From positions 1 to 42,304 of the forward strand of contig JAPOQD010000158.1 in assembly GCA_026710905.1 (NCBI GenBank): a stretch of 42,304 bases of DNA. The letters run 5' to 3'. This DNA is from Halieaceae bacterium. GTDB lineage: Bacteria; Pseudomonadota; Gammaproteobacteria; Pseudomonadales; Halieaceae. This document shows positions 35,712 to 42,304 of the stretch, piece by piece (positions within the stretch are counted from its first letter, which is position 1; each line of letters begins with the position of its first letter). The position numbers and the translations under genes were made by a program. The notes below the pieces were generated by a model, which was not told where the DNA came from, ran no database searches, and saw only the letters and a program-made list of their open reading frames with translations.

Positions 35712-36493
35712 CTGACCATCATTCCAGTTCCGGCCTGTACGCGAAAGTCTACGCTCCCGGGGTCGGCTCCCCTGTCCTGCTGTTGCACTCCCTGGCTCTC
35801 GATCACCAGGTCTGGGACGAGGTGGCAACCCGGCTGGCGCAGGATCATACCGTCATCACGCCAGACCTGCGCGGCCACGGCCGCAGCGCAGGCGAACCCC
35901 CAACCAGCCTCGAGTCGATGTCCGACGACCTACCGCCTCTATTGCAAGAGTTGTGTTCAGACGAGCAGGTCATTCTGGTGGGCATGTCCCTCGGTGGCTG
36001 CGTGGCCCAGGCACTCGCGGCACGCCACCCGCAATGGGTTCGCGCCCTGGTGCTGGCCGATACGACCTGCTGGTACGGCGCGGATGCCCCGGCAACCTGG
36101 GCCGTGCGAGCGCAGAAAGCCGTCGACGCTGGACTGCCCTCGCTGGGCCAGTTTCAACGTGACCGTTGGTTCACGCCCCACCTGCACGAGTCGCGACCCG
36201 AGCGCGTCGACCAGCTGATCGATATTTTTGTAGCCAACGACGTGACGAACTACCAGGCCACATGTCACGCTATGGGCGCCTTCGACTATCGGGAAACGGT
36301 ATCAAGTATCAAAGTGCCTACCGCCATCCTGGTGGGCGAAGATGATTACGCCACCCCGGTGAGCCATGCCGAAGACCTACAGGCCCGTATTAACGGATCG
36401 ACTCTGCAGATTCTGTCTCCCTGCGCCCACCTCAGCGCGGTTGAGCAACCCGACGCATTCATAGCCGCAATCGCCAGGTTGGAAGCAAGATAA
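35708..36493 (+). CDS. Alpha/beta hydrolase, 3-oxoadipate enol-lactonase (PcaD) type
   Basis: A 261-residue serine hydrolase: LLLHSLALDHQVWD with the oxyanion region, LRGHGRS, nucleophile Ser in VGMSLGGCVAQALA, the Asp region in LVGEDDYATPV and the His in SPCAHLSAVEQPD. The overall pattern matches PcaD. It would hydrolyse 3-oxoadipate enol-lactone to 3-oxoadipate, which the fused CoA-transferase at 841-2232 could activate. It overlaps the PcaC-like gene by 4 nt and is followed 35 nt later by a transporter gene, so the three are likely one operon. Confidence 0.84.
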   Translation: MTDHHSSSGLYAKVYAPGVGSPVLLLHSLALDHQVWDEVATRLAQDHTVITPDLRGHGRSAGEPPTSLESMSDDLPPLLQELCSDEQVILVGMSLGGCVAQALAARHPQWVRALVLADTTCWYGADAPATWAVRAQKAVDAGLPSLGQFQRDRWFTPHLHESRPERVDQLIDIFVANDVTNYQATCHAMGAFDYRETVSSIKVPTAILVGEDDYATPVSHAEDLQARINGSTLQILSPCAHLSAVEQPDAFIAAIARLEAR

Positions 36494-36528
36494 CTCATGG
36501 AGATATTGCGCCAATAGGAGCGTACGGG

Positions 36529-37773
36529 ATGACCCGAAGATTTTACGGCTGGTGGAATGTCCTGGCTTGCTTTGTCGGACTCAGCTTGAACTATCCCATG
36601 TTCACTACGTTTATCTTCGGCACCTTCCTGCCTGCCCTGCAGGCGGAATTCGGGTGGCAGCGCGGGCCCATGTCCTTGGCGCTGACCCTCGCCAATTTGG
36701 CAGCCATTGTTACTGCACCGCTGATCGGACTTTTGGTCGACCGCGTTGGCGTGCGTCGTGTGGTGGTTTTCTCTATTGTGCTGATGGGCCTCAGCGTGGC
36801 CTCACTCAGCCTGATAGACGGCTCCGTACGTCATTTCCAGCTCACCTACCTGTTGATCGCCCTGCTAGGTGCTGGCACCGTACCGCTCACTTATTCCCGC
36901 GTGATCGTTGCATGGTTCTTCCGCAAGCGCGGGCTGGCCCTGGGTATCGCCCTGTGCGGTTTTGGCGTGGGTACCGCCGTGGTGCCTGCACTCGGACAGA
37001 TCTTCATTGACGCATGGGGCTGGCGAATAGCCTATCTGTGCTTCGCACTGATGATTCTTGGCATTTCACTCCCTGTAACATATTTCCTACTGCGTGACAC
37101 ACCGGCAGACCTGAACCAGTCAATCGACGGCCTTAGTCAAGGCGAGCAAATTTCTGCAGAAGCAGATGCGGATGCTACGGGTCTCAACGGCCGCGAGGCC
37201 ATACGCACCCCGACCTACTGGGTGATCTTGGTCTCTTTCGCACTGGCTGGGGTGGTGATGACCGGGGTGCTCGGGCACCTTGTGCCATTATTGATTGACC
37301 GTGGCATAGACGCGTCAGTCGCAGCGCGTTGTATGAGCCTGCTCGGTCTTGGATTGATCTGCGGTCGTCTCCTGTCCGGATACCTGATGGACCGGTTCTT
37401 CGCGCCCTATATCACCGCCGTCTTCCTGTCGCTATTGATAATTGGGCTGGCTATTCTCGCCAGTGGCGCCGTGGGCCCGGTGGTGCTGCTGGCTGCCGTG
37501 CTTATCGGTCTGGCTATCGGCTCCGAAATCAGCGAGATCGCCTATATCGTGAGCCGCTACTTCGGCCAGCGATCCTTCGGGGCGATCTACGGTGTCATGT
37601 TTGCCGGCTTCCAGGTCGGCTCTGCTGCCGGGGTACTCTACCTCGGTAATTTCCACGACAACAATGGCAGTTACGACGGTGCACTTACGGTTCTTCTGGG
37701 ATTAGCCACCGTGGCCACCGTCCTGATGTTATTGTTACGGCCCTATCCAAAGCTGACAGCAACACCGAACTGA
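36529..37773 (+). CDS. Major facilitator superfamily transporter (oxalate/formate or monocarboxylate-like)
   Basis: A 414-residue protein with 12 predicted hydrophobic segments. It begins MTRRFYGWWNVLACFVGLSLNYP, an N-terminus typical of the OFA/MCT-like MFS group. It has the loop-2/3 motif GLLVDRVGVRRVVVFS and a central polar loop (residues about 195-222). It probably imports an aromatic or organic acid for this regulon. It ends directly against the stop of the broken YbhR-like gene, with no spacer and no visible terminator hairpin between them. Confidence 0.87.
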   Translation: MTRRFYGWWNVLACFVGLSLNYPMFTTFIFGTFLPALQAEFGWQRGPMSLALTLANLAAIVTAPLIGLLVDRVGVRRVVVFSIVLMGLSVASLSLIDGSVRHFQLTYLLIALLGAGTVPLTYSRVIVAWFFRKRGLALGIALCGFGVGTAVVPALGQIFIDAWGWRIAYLCFALMILGISLPVTYFLLRDTPADLNQSIDGLSQGEQISAEADADATGLNGREAIRTPTYWVILVSFALAGVVMTGVLGHLVPLLIDRGIDASVAARCMSLLGLGLICGRLLSGYLMDRFFAPYITAVFLSLLIIGLAILASGAVGPVVLLAAVLIGLAIGSEISEIAYIVSRYFGQRSFGAIYGVMFAGFQVGSAAGVLYLGNFHDNNGSYDGALTVLLGLATVATVLMLLLRPYPKLTATPN

Positions 37774-38879
37774 CTATTGCAGTCGCCGCTCCACAAACAA
37801 GGTGGCGCTGGTATAGGTCACCGCGGCAATGATCAACATCGGCCAGGTGTTGCACCACACTTCCTCCGGCGGCATGGACTTGAGAAACGAGCCCTGCACG
37901 ATAATAAGGAAATGCTTCAACGGACTTATTTCCGCCACGTATTGCAGCCAGGTGGGCATATTCTCCACCGGCGTGGCGAAACCTGATATCAACATAAAAG
38001 GCATCAGGGCAAAAAACAGCCCCAGGATGGCCTGTTGCTGGGTGTTCACCACCGAGGAAATTACCAACCCAAAACCCACCGTGGAAAACACGAAAGGCAA
38101 CATTGCTGCCAGGAATAACCCGAGATTTCCCCGAGACGGAATCGAAAACCCGAATATGGAAATGATCACAATAATGCAGCCTACAATGCCCCCCGCGACC
38201 ATCGCGGGAATGGTCTTGCTGACGATGATTTCCAGTGGGGTACTTGGCGACACCAGCAACTGGTCAAAGGTGCCCAGCTCCCGCTCCCGGGGATCGACAG
38301 AGCAGTAATCATCAGCGCGATAATCATCGACATGGTGGCCGACAAGTTGGGCACCATAAACCAGCGGTAATCCAGGTTGGCGTTGAACCAGTTCCGGGAA
38401 ACGGCCTCGGGAATCGGTGGTACACCGCGATCTTGCTCCAGCTCCGCACCGAGCTCCGCAACCATGGCACCGAGATACGACGAGACGACCTGACCAGCAT
38501 TGGCGCGCCGCCCGTCGATGACCACGCGCACCCCGGCGGGCGTTCCCGCTGACACCTTGCGCGAGAAATCCGCCGGGAAATGCAGCCCCAACAGCACCTG
38601 CCGCGTTTCAATCATCGATTTCAGCTCGGCCGTGTTATCCAGGTGGGTTGTATTTGCCACGAAACCTGCCGATTCAACCCGCTGAATCATCTCCCGCGAC
38701 CACCTGCCCGCATCGTCATTGACGATCGCCAGTTCGACGTTATTCACGTCGAGGGTAGCAGCCAGTCCGAATATCAGAACCTGCATCACGGGCAATCCAA
38801 ACAACATGGCGCGACTCTTGGGGTCGCGCAGGAACAGCTGGGCCTCCTTGTGAATTGCCGCCAACAGACGTTCAATCAT
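37774..38879 (-). pseudogene. ybhR: YbhR-type ABC-2 permease broken by a frameshift
   Basis: Frame one (from 38879, MIERLLAAIHKEAQLFLRDP) holds the N-terminal helix and the large periplasmic part (DVNNVELAIVND, FNANLDYRWFMVPNL). It should continue RERELGTFDQLLVSP, but that lies in another frame from about 38290 to 37774 (SGFATPVENMPTWLQYV). A 1-base loss (or 2-base gain) in the run near 38290 explains it. The start overlaps the stop of the upstream fusion gene by one base. With the ATPase also absent, the exporter is probably non-functional. Confidence 0.8.
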
Positions 38880-40285
38880 CAGTCGAGTCGCTCCCGCAAG
38901 TTCAGCCGCGTGATGCCGAAAAACACGAAACCGACAGCTACCATTTTTGCCATATCGAGGAGGTACAGAGTCCACACGTCACCGGCCAGAAAGGCAGTTT
39001 GCAGGCTGGACACGTAATACCGGGCGGGGATGACGTAGGTCAGTTGCTGGATAACCCAGGGCATGCTCTGAATTTCAAACAGGAAACCCGACAGCAGGAA
39101 GGCGGGCAGAAAACCCGTCATCACCGCCGTCTGAGAAGCGACAAACTGATTCTTGGCAAGGGTGGAAATCATCAATCCCTGGCCCAGCGCGGGAAACAGG
39201 AACGCGACGCTCAGCAATATGATCGCACCGAAGCTACCCTGCAGTGGAATACCGATCACCACCACCGCCAGGAAGGTACAGCCAGCGATTGCCAGTCCAC
39301 CAAGCAGGAAGTAGGGCAGGATTTTACTCAGTACAATCTCGTTTATGCGCGAGGGGGTGGACATGATCGCCTCCATGGATCCACACTCCCACTCACGGGA
39401 GACCACCAGCGCCGTCAATAGCGTGCCGATCATTGTCATCACCACCGCGATGGACCCGGGTATCAACATGGCCCTGCTCTGCAATTCGGGATTGAACCAG
39501 AAGCGCTGCTCCAGGGATATCCGCGGCGGTGGCGCCAGCCCTTCACCGGCAAGCCAGGTGGCAAAAACACTGTACACCGGTAATCCGCTAGCGACGATAG
39601 CCCCCGGCTCGCGTACGCGCGTGAGAATAATGCCGTTGCTGGGCGCCCGCAACAGGGTATCGTCCAATTGTGTTTGCGCCTGGCTCAGCTGTACCCGGGC
39701 AGCTGCCAGAGCAGCTTCCCCGGCGGCAATATCCTCGGTACGTGACCCCTCCAGTGCCAACTTCAGGGCCTCCCTATTGGCCTCCAGGCGTGCTGCCGCC
39801 TGATCGCGCCGGGCTATGGCAGTGTCCAATAGGCTCTGGCTACTCAGCTTTTTAGCGGTCAACTCGATCTGCCGGGTATACTCCCGTTCGACGTTTTCCA
39901 GGGCTGCCTCGGCCTCATCCACGCGCGCCTGGGCCTGTTGGATCTCCTGCATTCGAGAACCGGTGCGCAGCTTCAACAGGCGCGCTTCCGCTTCCGCGAC
40001 GCGGGCGTTGGCCAGCGCCACACCTTGGCGGAAAGGCTGGGCGTCCAGTGTCGCCATTTCGTCACCGGCAGCCACCTGATCTCCCTCTTCAAAATGCATT
40101 TGCGCCAACCTGCCCGAAACCCGGAAACCCGGAAACCCGGAAACCCGGAAACCGAGTTGGACTTCACGGATATCCACGTTTCCGTACAGGGTCAAATTCT
40201 GTTCATCGTTTTCCGTCGGCCACTGCCAGTACGCTGCGCCGACAACCGCCGAAGCGACCAAAATTAGAATGACCATCTTCTTCAT
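38879..40285 (-). CDS. Chimeric HlyD-type (YbhG) adaptor joined to the C-terminal half of an ABC-2 permease (YbhS)
   Basis: A 468-residue frame. Residues 1-240 are a membrane-fusion adaptor: N-terminal anchor (MVILILVASAVVGAAYWQW), LTLYGNVDIREVQLGFRVSG, long coiled coil at about 95-210, and ILTRVREPGAIV. From about 241 it changes, at RFWFNPELQS, into the last 210 residues of a YbhS-type permease (MTMIGTLLTALVVSREWE, then IPARYYVSSLQTAFLAG, ending RERLD). The end of the adaptor, the whole ATPase gene usually found between them and the first half of the permease are missing, yet the join near 39560 is in frame. Most likely a deletion relic, which might still be translated. Confidence 0.8.
   Translation of the reverse strand: MKKMVILILVASAVVGAAYWQWPTENDEQNLTLYGNVDIREVQLGFRVSGFPGFRVSGRLAQMHFEEGDQVAAGDEMATLDAQPFRQGVALANARVAEAEARLLKLRTGSRMQEIQQAQARVDEAEAALENVEREYTRQIELTAKKLSSQSLLDTAIARRDQAAARLEANREALKLALEGSRTEDIAAGEAALAAARVQLSQAQTQLDDTLLRAPSNGIILTRVREPGAIVASGLPVYSVFATWLAGEGLAPPPRISLEQRFWFNPELQSRAMLIPGSIAVVMTMIGTLLTALVVSREWECGSMEAIMSTPSRINEIVLSKILPYFLLGGLAIAGCTFLAVVVIGIPLQGSFGAIILLSVAFLFPALGQGLMISTLAKNQFVASQTAVMTGFLPAFLLSGFLFEIQSMPWVIQQLTYVIPARYYVSSLQTAFLAGDVWTLYLLDMAKMVAVGFVFFGITRLNLRERLD
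40113..40152 (-). repeat. 8-bp tandem repeat (CCGGAAAC), five units
   Basis: Four perfect copies (40121-40152) and one with a single mismatch (40113-40120) inside the adaptor coding region. Three extra units add eight residues, giving GFRVSGFPGFRVSG where relatives have one GFRVSG. Because 8 is not a multiple of 3, any gain or loss of one unit shifts the frame. Confidence 0.85.
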
Positions 40286-40962
40286 GTGCTTACTCCCCGG
40301 GGAAATTGCGCCTCGAGCGCAATGCGAAATTGCTGCTTCAGCAATGTCAGCTGATCCTGCCCGAGGGAATTCCAGTTCAGGTGGGGTGAGGTGGTGCCTC
40401 GCGCCACGTGAAAAACCAGTACCTGACCGAGAAGCATCGATGTCCGTACCCGACAGGCCTCGGAGGCCTCATCCAGTCCCGATGCAACGGAAACCAGGTG
40501 AGTCACGAGACGCAGCATACGTCCCATCAAACCGTCGTAGAGAATATGAAATGCGGGCGTCGGATCCTGCTGTTCTCGCAACACCAACCGCACCCAGCCC
40601 GTCGCCGACTCCTCGCCAAACAGGTCGATAAAGGCACTGAACACCAGGTCCAACAGGTCGAGCGCCATGTGACGTCGCTCTGCCGCACTGCCCTGAATCA
40701 GCTCAAGGCTGGCGATTGCCCGTTCCGCGACAGGTACCATGCGGATTTGCATTTGCGAGACAATATGGCCGAAAACAGCCTCGTACAGACCCTGCTTTCC
40801 GCCAAAATGATAGCCGATTGCCGCCTGATTGACGCCGGCGGCGTTAGCAATACGACGGGTACTGGAGGCGTCAAAGCCATCGTGCCCGAACACGTCGATG
40901 GCGGCCTGAATCAGCGCCTCCCGGGTGGCATCACCCCGTTTTGGGTTATTCACTACACTCAT
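40282..40962 (-). CDS. TetR-family regulator, CecR (YbiH)-like
   Basis: A 226-residue regulator. The helix-turn-helix ASSTRRIANAAGVNQAAIGYHFGGKQGLYEAVF is followed by the DUF1956-type ligand domain (WVRLVLREQQDPTPAFHILYDGLM). It overlaps the adaptor gene by 4 nt, the same arrangement as E. coli cecR with ybhGFSR, whose product controls that exporter. The exporter here is ruined but the regulator is intact. It is paralogous to the TetR at 11392-12108, and both have a TCACTCGA box just upstream. Confidence 0.88.
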   Translation of the reverse strand: MSVVNNPKRGDATREALIQAAIDVFGHDGFDASSTRRIANAAGVNQAAIGYHFGGKQGLYEAVFGHIVSQMQIRMVPVAERAIASLELIQGSAAERRHMALDLLDLVFSAFIDLFGEESATGWVRLVLREQQDPTPAFHILYDGLMGRMLRLVTHLVSVASGLDEASEACRVRTSMLLGQVLVFHVARGTTSPHLNWNSLGQDQLTLLKQQFRIALEAQFPRGVST

Positions 40963-40970
40963 AGGACGAT

Positions 40971-40987
40971 TTTAATCACTCGATAAA
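40971..40987. promoter_or_regulatory. Probable CecR-like operator
   Basis: TTTAATCACTCGATAAA, 9 bp before the TetR ATG. It differs from TTTAGTCACTCGAACAAA at 12286-12303 by a few bases, suggesting autoregulation and possible cross-talk between the two paralogues. Confidence 0.48.
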
Positions 40988-41116
40988 TAAATCAATTCAT
41001 CATATCTTGCGTTTGGGCTCGAGTGGGTCAACAACCTCTATTGCAGGGAGGGCGTGGCCTATGGGCCATAAGGGCAAGGGCTTGCAGCAGGTGCAATGTG
41101 AGATAAAATCACGCGG

Positions 41117-42181
41117 TCAATCAGCGATCTCTGCGGATAACTCCCGGTACAGTTCTGTTGCCAATTCAAACTGCTGTGGCGTGTGCCTGCCCATACCACA
41201 GGATGTCGCTACCCCGGCGGGGCCGATGGTCGCACGCACGGCACTGGCCCGCCGACGGGCTCTTTCGGCTGCCTCCTCCAGGGTCTGGTCCGCATCGCGG
41301 CGCAGATTGATCACCCCTACCGACAGCTCAGTCGCAGAATCCAGGGCCAGATTCTTCAACGGAGCAAACTGCTCAGGCTCGGTCCAGCTAATCCAAGTAG
41401 GGAGATGAAAGTACTGGATGGGGCGCTGTGCGCCGGCGACGATATCGTTCACTAGGCGGACCAGGTCGGTGGCATCCGCGGGAATCTTGGCGCGCTTGTC
41501 TTTGCCTGCCTCTGCGTCGCCAAAACAGAGGTGAAACCCCAACTCCACCGACCCTGGCACCCAGTGTACAGCCCTGAGTATGGCCTCGAGGATCTCCATG
41601 GGATCGTTGAAAGCAAGCTCCCTATCGGAGCCGCAATATACATTGGTTGCCGAAGGAATGTCCCATTGAATACAGAGGTCTTCATGGGGTATTTCGGCAA
41701 GAACTTCGTCCAGCGATGCCTTGGCCTGGGCCTCGTAGGCGGGATATATCTGCTGGAAGGCCTCGGGCACCGAATATATTCTTACAGCATCCATGGGGTG
41801 TGGAAAAGTGACGACAAAACGCATCTCCTGTGGCAGCTCACCCGTGTCCCGCTTATTGCTAAACAGGGCGTAAGATTCTTTGGCCCAATCTGGGTATCTG
41901 AAACCCGGAAAGGTTGGTGTCATGCCCTTGCGCACCCGAAATTTTTTTTGCATCGGTCCGAGGTTCTTGGGATTCTCCACCAGTTCCAGTGCCGGGTTCT
42001 CGATAAAGAATGCCTCCTGGGATTGCACCCAGAACCATCGGTCCCCTGTCTCCCCGTCCGGGCAGCGGTGAATCCAGGGAACCAACGAATCATTGGCCCA
42101 GTTGAACACCTCATCCGCGTCTTTGAGAGGAACACTGCCGGGCAGATGGACACCGGGGAACGAGGGTACTTGGTATGACAT
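41117..42181 (-). CDS. MetE-like (cobalamin-independent methionine-synthase fold) protein
   Basis: A 354-residue single-barrel protein. His217 and Cys219 (ELGFHLCFGD) and Cys328 (GVATSCGMGRH) are placed like the zinc ligands of MetE, with a Glu in TELSVGVINLRRD. It has only the catalytic C-terminal type barrel, not the duplicated N-terminal one, and it lacks methionine-pathway neighbours. It may transfer a methyl group from a methoxylated aromatic or other donor, fitting the remnant MTHFR gene nearby (inference). The family call rests on the spaced HxC and C motifs. Position 42182-42304 beyond it shows nothing clear. Confidence 0.65.
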   Translation of the reverse strand: MSYQVPSFPGVHLPGSVPLKDADEVFNWANDSLVPWIHRCPDGETGDRWFWVQSQEAFFIENPALELVENPKNLGPMQKKFRVRKGMTPTFPGFRYPDWAKESYALFSNKRDTGELPQEMRFVVTFPHPMDAVRIYSVPEAFQQIYPAYEAQAKASLDEVLAEIPHEDLCIQWDIPSATNVYCGSDRELAFNDPMEILEAILRAVHWVPGSVELGFHLCFGDAEAGKDKRAKIPADATDLVRLVNDIVAGAQRPIQYFHLPTWISWTEPEQFAPLKNLALDSATELSVGVINLRRDADQTLEEAAERARRRASAVRATIGPAGVATSCGMGRHTPQQFELATELYRELSAEIAD

Positions 42182-42304
42182 GCTGACTCCGGTTAACGCT
42201 AGCCCGACTTCCGCAACTCGACCCGATTTTCAACTAATTTTGTTGGATTTCGACCGGTTGTGGTCGTGTAAGCGATTGTTTTCATTGACGAGGGCGTCGG
42301 GAGA

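Overview
The window looks like a gammaproteobacterial chromosome segment (moderate-to-high GC). The pointers are an outer-membrane TonB-dependent receptor and a CecR-YbhGSR-type locus. Lineage is inferred from gene content only, and no rRNA or tRNA gene was seen. Almost everything is catabolism of (possibly halogenated, sulfated or methoxylated) aromatic compounds, with several visibly decaying genes between the working ones.

Layout. (1) 1-9376: a PIN-toxin fragment at the edge, then a minus-strand operon of a modified ortho-cleavage pathway: chlorocatechol-type 1,2-dioxygenase, dienelactone hydrolase, maleylacetate reductase, a fused 3-oxoadipate CoA-transferase and a peroxiredoxin-like protein. 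A LysR regulator and a divergent muconate/chloromuconate cycloisomerase, ferredoxin and lipoprotein sulfatase follow. (2) 9692-12108: a small DUF4405-like membrane protein, a TetR gene broken by one stop codon, and an intact TetR. (3) 12325-15799: a three-gene operon of a Rieske oxygenase, a two-domain AhpD/CMD-like protein whose second active site is interrupted by an in-frame UGA exactly at the second Cys of CxxCxxxH (a probable selenoprotein with a bSECIS-like hairpin), and a second intradiol dioxygenase. (4) 16091-20665: NTF2-like protein, TonB receptor, a small unknown and an MFS transporter. (5) 20710-22782: an SDR flanked by fossil 3' ends of two genes that are intact 8-9 kb away, plus a frameshifted methylenetetrahydrofolate-reductase-like gene. 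(6) 34541 down to 22956: a tightly packed minus-strand operon of about 13 genes with Rieske oxygenase, LigA/LigB extradiol dioxygenase, hydrolase, citryl-CoA-lyase-like protein, DapA-like aldolase, cyclodeaminase-like reductase, LeuC/LeuD-like hydratase, aldehyde dehydrogenase, CaiB CoA-transferase and RraA/LigK-like aldolase. A GntR gene sits just upstream. (7) 35388-37773: PcaC-like and PcaD-like proteins and an MFS transporter. (8) 37774-42181: a ruined YbhGFSR-type ABC exporter (ATPase gene gone, HlyD fused to half a permease, last permease frameshifted), its CecR-like regulator and a short MetE-like protein.

How the parts fit. A 19-bp operator-like motif (AATGTAT-CC-N3-then an ATACATT-like arm) occurs at five promoters, including those of the big operon, the TonB receptor and the GntR/PcaCD divergent pair, suggesting one GntR regulon for uptake and degradation. 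A LysR ATAC-N7-GTAT site lies in front of the cycloisomerase, with a weaker copy in front of the dioxygenase operon. The two intact TetR genes carry related upstream boxes. The most novel item is the candidate selenoprotein inside a Rieske/intradiol aromatic operon.
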